Shown here: positions 41,916-50,515 of the stretch, in pieces
Numbering within the stretch: the stretch's first letter is position 1
Layout of the letters: every line of letters begins with the position of its first letter
Origin: Vitreoscilla filiformis
GTDB lineage: Bacteria; Pseudomonadota; Gammaproteobacteria; Burkholderiales; Burkholderiaceae_C
Direction: 5' to 3'
NCBI RefSeq assembly: GCF_002222655.1
Contig: NZ_CP022424.1
Coordinates: 62,001-126,000 of the forward strand
Length of the DNA stretch: 64,000 nucleotides
Notes under the pieces: generated by a model
The model's input: only the letters and a program-made list of their open reading frames with translations
Database searches by the model: none
Told to the model about the DNA's origin: nothing
Made by a program: the position numbers and the translations under genes

Positions 41916-44900
41916 TCAGTGAGCGGCGGGCGGTTGCAGCGGTTCGCCAAAGCTGCGCACCATGGCCACCACCTCATCCAGTTGGGTGGCATCCGTGAAC
42001 ACACCGCCCAACCCTTCCGCATGCACCGTGTTAAACGGCGCCTCAAACAATTGCGCCACCGAAATGGCCCCGAATTGGCGAATGTGATCCTTCAGCATCG
42101 CCAAGAATCGCAATTGTTGACTGGTGAGTGCGTGCGCTTGCGCGAAAGTTGCAAACCGCGCTTCTACCGCCTCATGCTCCAACCCCACAATCGCCCGCAA
42201 AATGCGGCTCAGTGGTACCGCCGTGTCCGGGTAAAACTCGCGCAAGGTGGTCAAATTCACATCCGGGTTGCGGGTGTGCAGCAGGCTGTTCAGCCGATCC
42301 AACTCCTCCGGCTGTATCGACTCGCCATGGCGCACTTTGCGCAGCACCGAATCCGTCTCGAACAAAGGCTCCAGCGCCGCTTGCACCGCCTTGCGGTAAA
42401 TGGCGAAATCCAGCGATTGGATGTTCGTCGGGCGCTCGGCCACCTGGTAATCGGCTTCGGTCTCGTGGATGTCCAGCATCGGCGTGGGGGCCGGCGGGGG
42501 CAGAACAGGGGCTTCTGCCAGCCCCACAACGTCCCGTAACGCCTCTCGCAGCGTGTCCAATTGGGCGTAAGTGGGCGCCTCCCAGAATGCATCGGAGCGC
42601 AGTTTGCTCAACTCCTTGGCCTTGGCCCGCACGGGATTGAGGTGCGGCGGCAAGCGCCCCAGCCATTCAAGAACCGCCTCTTTCTGCGAGTTCGGTTGGC
42701 CCGGTTTGACCAGCGCCTCAGCCTGAGCTTTGGCCATCAACACATCCCAGCGCAGCGCCTCGCCTTGGCCACGCACATCCAGAGCGTTCATCAGCGGCGC
42801 CACGGTGTCCGTCAACAATTGGCGCGTCACCGGTGCGAACTGGCGAACGCGCTGGAGATCGCGTGCTTGCTCCACCGCCCGCCAGTTCTCGCGCACCGTC
42901 ACAGCCCCATCGGGCAGGGCCGCCGCATCCTGTTGAATCTGCTGCGCCAGCCGATCCAACGCTGCCGTGTCGGCGTGCTTGAGCGCCAAGCTCGCCAAAT
43001 GAAGACGGGCCTCATAGCGCCGTTGGGTCAGCGATTTGGGCACCGCAGGCTCAACTTCGGTGGTCGGAACCTCGTGAAACGCGAAATTGCCCCAGTGATC
43101 AAAAATCAAAAATTCGCTCTTGTCTCGGCCCGGCCCAAATAGGTTTTGGCACAGGCGCGTGCCTCGGCCAATCATTTGCCAGAATTTCACCTTGCTCTTG
43201 ACCGGCTTGGCAAACACCAGATTCACCACTTCGGGCACGTCGATACCGGTGTCCAACATGTCCACCGAAATGGCGATGCACAGTTCGCCGTGTGGCATCT
43301 TGAACTGGTCGATCAAATCCTCGGCGCGGGGCTCCTCGGAGTGGATCACGCGGCAAAACTTGCCGGCAAACTGCGGATACATCTCATCAAAAAGCTCGGC
43401 CAGCAAGCGGGCGTGGCGGATGTTGCGGGCAAACACAATGCTCTTGCCGGGCAGTTGCCCGTCGGCATCGCGCAGGCCGTTGTCCATCAAGTTGCGCAGG
43501 ATGATGCGGTTGGTGCCCTTGTTGAACACCGCAGCATCAATCTCTTGAGCGTCGAAATCCAGCGTGTTTGGGTCGATGCCCTGGTCTTCCAGCTCCGCCA
43601 CCTGTTCATCCGTCAGATGGGCCGCCTTGATGCCCTCGCGCAAAAACTTGGTGGTGTGCGCCACCACGCGGAACGGCACCAGATGGCGATCCGCAATCGC
43701 CTGCTCCAGCGGATAGTTGGCCGTGGGTAGTTTGTAATCACAGCCGAACAAACGGCAGGTGCTGCGGCTGACCATCTCCACTGGCGTGGCCGTCAACCCG
43801 ACTTGGAGGGCGTCAAAGTACTTGAACAAGTCTCCGTAGAGGTTGTAAATCGAGCGGTGAGATTCGTCCGCGATGATCAAGTCAAAAAATCCCACATCGA
43901 ACGACTCATAGTCGTTGATCAGCCCCTGGTAGATACCGATGTAGATGCGAGCGTCCAGTTTGCCGACGTCATTGGCTTGACCGATGACGTAAATAGGCTC
44001 CTGCACAAAATCATTGAACGCATGTTTGGCCTGCTTGCGCAGCTCCTTGCGGTCGCACAAGAACAGCACGCGCTTAACCCAGCGGGCGTCGATCAGCAGT
44101 TTGGCCAGGGCGATGGCCACCCGCGTTTTGCCCGTGCCCGTGGCCTGCACCACCAAGGCACGGCGGTGGCTTTGGGAGAAGCGTTCGGCCACGCGGGTGA
44201 TGCTCTCGATTTGGTAGAGCCGCCCGGCCACGTTGCCATCGGGGCGAACGTCTCTCAGCAAATCGCGTTTTTGGCGCCGTTGAAAACCGACGCGGTATTG
44301 CAAGGTGTCCTTCGAGAAAAACCCGAATACTTGCCGAGGGGGGTACTTGCCCGCGTCGTCCCACACCCAAATGTCGTGCCCATTGGTATAAAAAATCATG
44401 GGCCGCTGGCCGTGGACTTTTTCCAGCGCGTCGGCGTACAGCTTGGCTTGTTGTTGGCCGGCGCGGGCGTCGGCGTGGGCTTTCTTCGCTTCGATCACGG
44501 CCAGGGGTTTGCCGTTGTCGTCCCATAGCACGTAATCGCAATAGCCCTTGCCACTGGCGCTGGGTTGGTGGGGCACTTCCACTTCTTGACCCACGGATTC
44601 GCTGCTGCCAGTGCCTGCGGGTACATGCCACCCGGCCATGCGCAAATCCCGGTCGATCAACCACTTGCGGGTGTGATCTTCGCTGAAGCGCAGTTGCTGG
44701 GCCGTTTGGGTCGAAACCTGGGTGGCTTGCGCCAGCGGCATGGGGGCGGCCCTGGTGGGTGAAGTCCCGGCCTGGTCGGCGGCGCGCAGCTCGGCCAGTT
44801 CCAGCAAGGCTTGCTTGAGGCGCTCCTCCTTGAGCTGGTTTTCTTCGGCCAGGGCCTTGGCCTTGCGTTTGATGGCTGCCTTGCTGTCAATGCCCTCAAC

Positions 44901-45323
44901 AGGTGGAGGCTTGAATTCCCCAAAGTCGCTGACTTTGCCACCCAAGAAGGAAACGTGCAGCCAACGCGCCAATTGCCAGGCCTCCTGCACGCAGCGAACA
45001 GCGTCGGAGGACTCGACATCCTCTCCATGCGCTCCCCGGTTACCGAGCCGGCGCAACAGGTGCAGCTTTTCCAGCACCAGCGGTTGGGCAATCGGGGCGA
45101 AGCTGGCGTTGTCCAGCAGATCCACCAGGGTGGACTGCGGCGCACGCTCCAGCCTGAATTGGTTGTAAAGCCGATCAACCAGCCGCTCCGCAAAACTGCG
45201 CAGCTTGACCAGCGCACTTGCCGGGTCGCTGTATGCGTAGTGCTCCGCGTACCCACCCATGTTGGCCAGTTCGGGATAAGCCGCCCGCAGCGGCTCAAAG
45301 TTCAACGATCGAAGATCTTGCAT
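41916..45323 (-). CDS. hsdR: Type I restriction endonuclease subunit (EcoEI-like)
   Basis: 1135 residues. An N-terminal DUF4145-like helical domain (about 1-135, LGNRGAHGEDV) and a coiled coil (150-185) precede the nuclease domain (D263 and the EAK at 278-280). The translocase follows, with Walker A ATGTGKT at 394-400, DESH at 486-489, VGLTATP, and ARNIRHARLLAELF / GTRLCQN in the second lobe. The C-terminal region is EcoEI-type. The ATG has GGAAG 5 nt upstream. It is the first hsd gene and lies 63 nt after the CARF regulator stop, with a sigma-54-like promoter in the gap. Confidence 0.94.
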   Translation of the reverse strand: MQDLRSLNFEPLRAAYPELANMGGYAEHYAYSDPASALVKLRSFAERLVDRLYNQFRLERAPQSTLVDLLDNASFAPIAQPLVLEKLHLLRRLGNRGAHGEDVESSDAVRCVQEAWQLARWLHVSFLGGKVSDFGEFKPPPVEGIDSKAAIKRKAKALAEENQLKEERLKQALLELAELRAADQAGTSPTRAAPMPLAQATQVSTQTAQQLRFSEDHTRKWLIDRDLRMAGWHVPAGTGSSESVGQEVEVPHQPSASGKGYCDYVLWDDNGKPLAVIEAKKAHADARAGQQQAKLYADALEKVHGQRPMIFYTNGHDIWVWDDAGKYPPRQVFGFFSKDTLQYRVGFQRRQKRDLLRDVRPDGNVAGRLYQIESITRVAERFSQSHRRALVVQATGTGKTRVAIALAKLLIDARWVKRVLFLCDRKELRKQAKHAFNDFVQEPIYVIGQANDVGKLDARIYIGIYQGLINDYESFDVGFFDLIIADESHRSIYNLYGDLFKYFDALQVGLTATPVEMVSRSTCRLFGCDYKLPTANYPLEQAIADRHLVPFRVVAHTTKFLREGIKAAHLTDEQVAELEDQGIDPNTLDFDAQEIDAAVFNKGTNRIILRNLMDNGLRDADGQLPGKSIVFARNIRHARLLAELFDEMYPQFAGKFCRVIHSEEPRAEDLIDQFKMPHGELCIAISVDMLDTGIDVPEVVNLVFAKPVKSKVKFWQMIGRGTRLCQNLFGPGRDKSEFLIFDHWGNFAFHEVPTTEVEPAVPKSLTQRRYEARLHLASLALKHADTAALDRLAQQIQQDAAALPDGAVTVRENWRAVEQARDLQRVRQFAPVTRQLLTDTVAPLMNALDVRGQGEALRWDVLMAKAQAEALVKPGQPNSQKEAVLEWLGRLPPHLNPVRAKAKELSKLRSDAFWEAPTYAQLDTLREALRDVVGLAEAPVLPPPAPTPMLDIHETEADYQVAERPTNIQSLDFAIYRKAVQAALEPLFETDSVLRKVRHGESIQPEELDRLNSLLHTRNPDVNLTTLREFYPDTAVPLSRILRAIVGLEHEAVEARFATFAQAHALTSQQLRFLAMLKDHIRQFGAISVAQLFEAPFNTVHAEGLGGVFTDATQLDEVVAMVRSFGEPLQPPAAH

Positions 45324-45363
45324 TCACTTCCGACAGGTTTCGCATCGCGACGGTGAGGCCATG

Positions 45364-45379
45364 TGCGAAAACCTTGCCA
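45364..45379 (-). promoter_or_regulatory. Putative sigma-54 (-24/-12) promoter of hsdRMS
   Basis: The minus strand reads TGGCAAGGTTTTCGCA. Against TGGCACG-N4-TTGCA, every defined position except two agrees, and the GG and GC elements are exactly spaced. Transcription would begin near 45353, giving a leader of about 30 nt to the hsdR ATG. It lies directly downstream of a gene for a sigma-54 activator on the same strand. One short match is only suggestive alone, but the context greatly strengthens it. Confidence 0.65.
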
Positions 45380-45386
45380 GCCTCGC

Positions 45387-46907
45387 TTAGTCGGTGGATT
45401 CCACGCCGAGGCGTTTCATCCAGTTGCCCAAAGTTTGGTAGTTGGGAAAGCCGAGCAATTCGGCTGCCGCAGACTTTTTATCGCCCGATTGTTGAAGCGC
45501 CCGCACAACGTAGTCTCGGGCTACTTCATCCAAAAGTTCTTTCAAATCAAAACCTTGCGTTAAGGGACGGCCCAAGATGTTTTCTTCGGGCCGCTGGATG
45601 TGGAGCAGTGCTGCACGAGCATCTTCGGCATCAATGGTCGGGCCAGGTGACCAAATCGATGCCCGCACGAGCGTGTGGTAGAGCTCGCGAACATTCCCAG
45701 GCCAGGCATGTGAAAGAAGAATTTTTCTTGCGTTAGCAGAAAGTTTTTTCTCTTGCGCCTCGGGGCATCCCCGTGCATCGGCATTGATCTGGGCGAGGAA
45801 ATGGTCGATGAGCAAGGCCGTGTCGTGTTCCCGTTCACGCAACGGCGGGAGGTGCAACATGCCCACGGCCAGCCGGTGAAACAGATCCTCTCGGAATCGC
45901 CCGGTCACCACATCGGCAGCCAAATCCCGATGTGTAGCTGCCACCACCCGCACATCCACCTTGATGGCTTTGGAGGCCCCCAGCGGCATGACCTCGCCGG
46001 TTTGCAGCACTCGGAGCAGGCGAACCTGAGCATCTGGCGGAAGATCGCCGACCTCGTCTAAAAACAAGGTGCCCCCGTTGGCTTCGAGAAAGTGCCCTTT
46101 GCGGTCGGTTACCGCGCCAGTGAAGGCGCCACGACGGTGGCCAAACAGTTCGGAACTGGCCAACTCCCGCGAAATCGCGCCACAGTTGACGGCCACGAAT
46201 TCTTTCCCCGCCCGCCGGCTGGCGGCGTGGATGGCTTCGGCGAACAGCTCTTTACCGGTGCCCGTTTCCCCCAAAACCAACACCGGCACATCCAAAACGG
46301 CGATGCGCCGTGCCATGTCGATCTGCTGCCGAACCGCTGTGCTGCGGTGAATGATCTTGCTGAATTCAGGGGCGACGCCGCCCTGTGTGAGTCTGGCGAT
46401 CCGATCTTCGGTGCGCTGCAAGAACTCGGGGAGGAAGTCGCTGGCCAAGTCAAACGAGAAATCGACCGACTCCAGGCCCTGCTCGCGTGATGTTTGGATC
46501 AGTTGGGCTGGAAAACGGGTCTTCGACAAGATGATCCAAATGACCACCATGGCGGGCGTGCCAGGGCTGAGGTGAAACGTCAGTTGGACACCGTCCCGAG
46601 GAAGCCCCGCCTTTTTCAGATTGGCAGTGACAGCGGCGTAAATGGAAGCGTAGTTGATGGGGCTGTCCAACGCCATGGGGCACAGATCAACTTGGCTCGA
46701 TGCGTAACCCGCACGCTTTTCCAGCCAAGTGCAGTAACGCTGGCTTCGGGGGGTGTCGTAGTTGGTTAGCAGATGGAGGCGGTGGTACCGCCTGGGCTGA
46801 CCGACGAGCGCTTTAGCGATCGGGCCCAAGTCCTGACCGAGTTTGCCTTCTGAGGCTTCATGATCGGTGTTACCGATCCAGGCAACGAGCCATGATTCAC
46901 CACTCAT
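45387..46907 (-). CDS. RtcR-like regulator: CARF domain, sigma-54 AAA+ domain, HTH
   Basis: 506 residues from the ATG giving MSGESWLVAW. Residues 1 to about 160 resemble the CARF domain of RtcR (RLHLLTN, FHLSPGTPAM 111-120, RFPAQLIQTS), a fold that binds cyclic oligonucleotides or RNA ends. The AAA+ part has Walker A GETGTGKE 213-220, the sigma-54 contact loop GAFTGA 260-265 and Walker B LFLDEVGD 281-288. The C-terminus has a Fis-like HTH (GDKKSAAAELLGFPNYQTL). No rtcA or rtcB is nearby; the adjacent target is hsdRMS. It is probably inactive until a ligand binds the CARF domain. Confidence 0.88.
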   Translation of the reverse strand: MSGESWLVAWIGNTDHEASEGKLGQDLGPIAKALVGQPRRYHRLHLLTNYDTPRSQRYCTWLEKRAGYASSQVDLCPMALDSPINYASIYAAVTANLKKAGLPRDGVQLTFHLSPGTPAMVVIWIILSKTRFPAQLIQTSREQGLESVDFSFDLASDFLPEFLQRTEDRIARLTQGGVAPEFSKIIHRSTAVRQQIDMARRIAVLDVPVLVLGETGTGKELFAEAIHAASRRAGKEFVAVNCGAISRELASSELFGHRRGAFTGAVTDRKGHFLEANGGTLFLDEVGDLPPDAQVRLLRVLQTGEVMPLGASKAIKVDVRVVAATHRDLAADVVTGRFREDLFHRLAVGMLHLPPLREREHDTALLIDHFLAQINADARGCPEAQEKKLSANARKILLSHAWPGNVRELYHTLVRASIWSPGPTIDAEDARAALLHIQRPEENILGRPLTQGFDLKELLDEVARDYVVRALQQSGDKKSAAAELLGFPNYQTLGNWMKRLGVESTD

Positions 46908-47001
46908 ATCAGCATGATAAAGAACAGAACAGGCGTACTGCTTCGCGCCTCTATGAACACCGCCGGGCACTTGCACAAGCGCCTCCGCCTATCCTTGCCC
47001 C

Positions 47002-48333
47002 ATGCAACACCCTCACACCCTGGAGCGCCTGCGCCGTGGCGAACTCGCCGGCCTGCGCCGCCTCGATCTGGCGGAAGATCTGACCGACTTTCCCGCCGAA
47101 ATTTTCGATCTGGCCGACACGCTGGAGGTGCTCAACCTCAGCCACAACCGCTTGAGCCGTCTGCCGGACGATTTGCCGCGTCTGCACCGTCTCAAGGTGC
47201 TGTTCGCCTCGTACAACGATTTCACCGAGCTGCCCGACGTGCTGGGCGCGTGCCCTCACCTCAGCCAAGTGGGTTTGCGCAACAACCGCATTGCGCATCT
47301 GCCGGCAGCCGCCCTGCCCCCGCGTCTGCGCTGGCTCACCCTCACGGACAACGCACTCACCACCCTGCCCGCCGCCCTGGGCGACTGCGTGGCACTGGAA
47401 AAACTCATGCTGTCCGGCAATCGCTTGACGGTCTTACCGGCGTCACTGGCGGGGCTGCCCGCCCTGGCTTTGCTGCGTGTGGCGGCCAATCAACTGCCTG
47501 AGCTGCCTGGCTGGTTGGCCGAGCTGCCCGCGTTGGCGTGGGTGGCGGGGGCGGGCAATCCGTGGTGTGCCGCTTCGTCGGAGTGTCCGGCGGAGGTGGT
47601 GCAAGTTCCGTGGTCGGCGCTGACCTTGCAGCAGCGTTTGGGCGAAGGCGCTTCCGGGGTGACGTGGCAAGCGCTGTGGCAACCCGATGCAGGGCCGGCG
47701 CGCCCGGTGGCGGTGAAGCTGTTCCGGGGCGCCATCACCAGCGATGGCTTGAGCGACAGCGAGCAAGCCGCCAGCTTGAGTGTGGGGCCGCATCCACAGT
47801 TGTGCAGCGCGTGGGCACGGCTCACGGCGCATCCGCAAGGCGCCACGGGGCTGGTGATGCCGCTGCTGGCCGCTGATCTGCAACCCCTGGCCGGCCCGCC
47901 CAGCTTGGACAGTTGCAGCCGCGATGTGTACGCCCCGACCGCCCGGTTCAGCGTCTCCCAGGCCGTTCGCCTGTTGCGGGATGCCGCCCAAGCGCTGGCC
48001 CACTTGCACACCCATGGGGTGCTGCATGGCGATTTTTATGCCCACAACTTGCTGTGGCACCCCACCAGCGGAACTGCTGTGCTGAGTGACTTGGGCGCGG
48101 CCTTGCGCTGGCCAGACGGCGCCGGGTTCGCCTGGCCCACCGCCCAGCGCTGGGACGTGCTGGCCTTTGGCCACTTGCTGGAAGAAGTGTTGGGGCGCTT
48201 GGTGGTGTCAGAGGAGGCCGTCGCTTTGCGACAACGTTGGCAACCTTGGCAAACGGCCTGCCAATCCACCCAGGTTCACGAACGCCCTGCCATGTGCGAA
48301 GTGGCCCGCGCGCTGGCAGCATCCAGCGCGTGA
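47002..48333 (+). CDS. Leucine-rich-repeat protein kinase
   Basis: 443 residues. About seven leucine-rich repeats span residues 18-190 (LEVLNLSHNRLSRLPDDL, LRWLTLTDNALTTLP, LEKLMLSGNRLTVLP). A kinase domain follows from about 205: glycine loop GEGASG 214-219, Lys239 in AVKLF, catalytic loop HGDFYAHN 342-349, and DLG at 363-365 in place of DFG. The kinase lobe is short (about 235 residues). Substrates are unknown. It is transcribed divergently from the CARF regulator across a 94-bp gap; a functional link is only conjecture. Confidence 0.85.
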   Translation: MQHPHTLERLRRGELAGLRRLDLAEDLTDFPAEIFDLADTLEVLNLSHNRLSRLPDDLPRLHRLKVLFASYNDFTELPDVLGACPHLSQVGLRNNRIAHLPAAALPPRLRWLTLTDNALTTLPAALGDCVALEKLMLSGNRLTVLPASLAGLPALALLRVAANQLPELPGWLAELPALAWVAGAGNPWCAASSECPAEVVQVPWSALTLQQRLGEGASGVTWQALWQPDAGPARPVAVKLFRGAITSDGLSDSEQAASLSVGPHPQLCSAWARLTAHPQGATGLVMPLLAADLQPLAGPPSLDSCSRDVYAPTARFSVSQAVRLLRDAAQALAHLHTHGVLHGDFYAHNLLWHPTSGTAVLSDLGAALRWPDGAGFAWPTAQRWDVLAFGHLLEEVLGRLVVSEEAVALRQRWQPWQTACQSTQVHERPAMCEVARALAASSA

Positions 48334-48349
48334 ACCCCTGCGCCACCGC

Positions 48350-49345
48350 TCACTTGGCGATGTTGCGGATCGACGCAATGCCGCCGAGCAGGCGCGTTTC
48401 CCGCACAATTTCGCGGTTCACCTGGGCCGGGGTGATGTTGCTGGGAATGTCCACGCCTTGCTGGCGCAGTTTGGCGTCCACTTCTTTGTCGCGCAGCACC
48501 CGCTCCATCACCGACACCATGTAGTTGACTTGGGCCTCCGACCAGCGGCGTGGCACCACCATCGCCGACCACACCCGGTAGTCAAACCCAATCACCCCGG
48601 CTTCATGCAGGGTGGGCACATCGGGCAACAAGTCGTTGCGGCCATAGCTGGTGACGGCCACCGCCTTGATTCCCCCCATGCGGCCATTGCTGCGTTTGGC
48701 CAGCGTCACCGGCACCATGCCCATGTGGACTTGGCCGGCACGGATGGCATCCAAAATCTGCGGGCCGTTGTTGAACGGTACATGGCGAGCCTTGAGCCCC
48801 CCCTTGATGCCGAGAAACTCCATGCCCAAGTGCCCCACCGAGCCTGTTCCCTGGGAGCCGTACTGCCATTTGTCCCCGGCGATGCGGGCCGTGGCCAAAA
48901 ACTCGGCGGCCGAAGCGGTGCTGGGCTCCCGGGCGGATGCGACCAACACCATGGCATCCTCGGAGGTGAACGCCACAGGTCGTAGATCGCGGGAGGGTTC
49001 GTAGGGCAGGCTCGGATCGACCGATTTGGCCACCGTCAACGTGTTACTCATGACGATGGCAAGGGTGTGGTTGTCCGTGGACTTGGCCACGCGCACCGCC
49101 GCTTGGGTGCCCGCTTTGCCTTCTGCCATCTCCACTTTGACAGCTTGACCCATCACGCGTGACATGGGTTCGGCCAGCGTGCTGGCCAGCACTTCCGACA
49201 CGCTGCCTTTGGCGAAACCGATCACCAAGGTGATGGGCTGGTTGGGCCAGGCTTCAGGTGCTGCGTGGGCGGTCAGGGGCAGGGCCAGGCCAGCCATTGC
49301 GCAGCGCAGCAGGGTTCGCCGATGGAGGATGTGTGAATCGTTCAT
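48350..49345 (-). CDS. Bug/TctC-family substrate-binding protein, tandem copy 1
   Basis: 331 residues. Export signal with twin arginine (HRRTLLRCAMAGLALPLTAHA), then the Bug fold: ITLVIGFAKGSVSEVLASTLAEP, GKAGTQAAVRVAKS, YGSQGTGSVGHLGMEFLG, VPTLHEAGVIGFDYRVW. It is very similar along its whole length to the protein encoded next to it at 49469-50464, so the pair arose by tandem duplication. No transporter membrane genes are adjacent; the ligand is unknown. It may serve signalling or a distant TctAB. Confidence 0.85.
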   Translation of the reverse strand: MNDSHILHRRTLLRCAMAGLALPLTAHAAPEAWPNQPITLVIGFAKGSVSEVLASTLAEPMSRVMGQAVKVEMAEGKAGTQAAVRVAKSTDNHTLAIVMSNTLTVAKSVDPSLPYEPSRDLRPVAFTSEDAMVLVASAREPSTASAAEFLATARIAGDKWQYGSQGTGSVGHLGMEFLGIKGGLKARHVPFNNGPQILDAIRAGQVHMGMVPVTLAKRSNGRMGGIKAVAVTSYGRNDLLPDVPTLHEAGVIGFDYRVWSAMVVPRRWSEAQVNYMVSVMERVLRDKEVDAKLRQQGVDIPSNITPAQVNREIVRETRLLGGIASIRNIAK

Positions 49346-49468
49346 GAACCAGTTGTTGCAATGAGACACATCCCGCACAGTATCGGATTTTTTGCCGGAG
49401 GACGGGGGGTTGTGTCAAGCTGGCACAGCCTGAAATGCAGGACGGGCACGCTCAGGCTCGCGTCAGCG

Positions 49469-50464
49469 TCATTTGGCCAGTTGGCGGATTTCGACAATGC
49501 CGCCCAGCAAGCGGTTTTCCCGCACGATTTCGCGGTTGACTTGCGCTGGGGTGGTGTCACGCGGAACATTGACGCCTTGCTGGCGCAGTTTGGTCACCCA
49601 GGGTTTGTCGTGCAGCACCCGATCCATCACCGCCACCATGTAACTGACTTGCGCCTCGGACCAGCGGCGCGGTGCCACCATGGCCGACCAAATGCGATGG
49701 TCAAAGCCAACCACGCCGCTTTCCCGAAGCGATGGGAGGTCGGGCAGCAATTCGGCACGACCATAACTCGTGACGGCCAAGGCTTTGAGGCCCTGCATGC
49801 GGCCATTGCCGGGCGTGGCCAGGGTGGTCGAGGTCATGCCCATCTGAACCTGGCCGCTGCGGATGGCCTCCAGCACCTCGGGGCCGCTGCCGAGCGCCAC
49901 GTGTCGCGCTTTGAGACCGGCTTTCATGCCCAACAGCTCCATGCCCAAGTGGCCGACCGAGCCCACGCCCTGGGAGCCGTAGCGCCATTTGTCCCCAGCG
50001 ATGCGGGCGGCGGCCAAAAAATCGGCCGCCGATGTGGTGCTGGGTTCCCGGGCGGCGGCCACCAACACCATGGCGTCGTCGGAGGTGAACGCCACGGGGC
50101 GCAAATCTTTGGAGGGTTCGTAGGGCAAGCTGGGGTCGATGGACTTGGCCACGGTCAGCGTGTTACTCATGACGATGCCCAGGGTGTGGCCGTCGGTCGA
50201 TTGGGCCACGCGGGCAGCCGCCAGCGCACCGGATTTTCCCTCCACGATCTCGACCTTGACGGGCTGACCGATCACGCGGGACATCGGTTCAGCCAGCGTA
50301 CTGGCCAGCACTTCCGACACGCTGCCTTTAGCGAAACCCACCACCACGGTGACCGGTTGCCCTGGCCAGAGTTCGGAGGCGGCATGGCCTGTCCAGGGCA
50401 CACACAACCCGGCGGTACCCCAGCCCAACAGTGTTCGTCGGGAGTAAGTGCGAGAAAAAGTCAT
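49469..50464 (-). CDS. Bug/TctC-family substrate-binding protein, tandem copy 2
   Basis: 331 residues, the same length as copy 1, with matching blocks (GFAKGSVSEVLASTLAEP, MSNTLTVAKSIDPSLPYEPS, YGSQGVGSVGHLGMELLG, VNREIVRENRLLGGI). Twin-arginine-like signal YSRRTLLGWGTAGLCVPWTGHA. The 123-nt gap between the copies holds no gene. Differences are scattered rather than clustered, suggesting older duplication with both copies kept under selection. Confidence 0.85.
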   Translation of the reverse strand: MTFSRTYSRRTLLGWGTAGLCVPWTGHAASELWPGQPVTVVVGFAKGSVSEVLASTLAEPMSRVIGQPVKVEIVEGKSGALAAARVAQSTDGHTLGIVMSNTLTVAKSIDPSLPYEPSKDLRPVAFTSDDAMVLVAAAREPSTTSAADFLAAARIAGDKWRYGSQGVGSVGHLGMELLGMKAGLKARHVALGSGPEVLEAIRSGQVQMGMTSTTLATPGNGRMQGLKALAVTSYGRAELLPDLPSLRESGVVGFDHRIWSAMVAPRRWSEAQVSYMVAVMDRVLHDKPWVTKLRQQGVNVPRDTTPAQVNREIVRENRLLGGIVEIRQLAK

Positions 50465-50515
50465 GACATTTTGTAACGATTGAAACACCCCGGCAAGGTA
50501 TCTGTTTTCTCCCGT

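Noticed and set aside
37289..46907. Possible type III CRISPR link because of the CARF domain
   Set aside because: No repeat-spacer array and no cas genes (Cas10, Csm/Cmr, Csm6) were seen; the domain order is that of RtcR, which works outside CRISPR.
45387..46907. Assignment of the CARF regulator as true RtcR of an RNA-repair operon
   Set aside because: No rtcA or rtcB is adjacent in either direction; only restriction genes follow.
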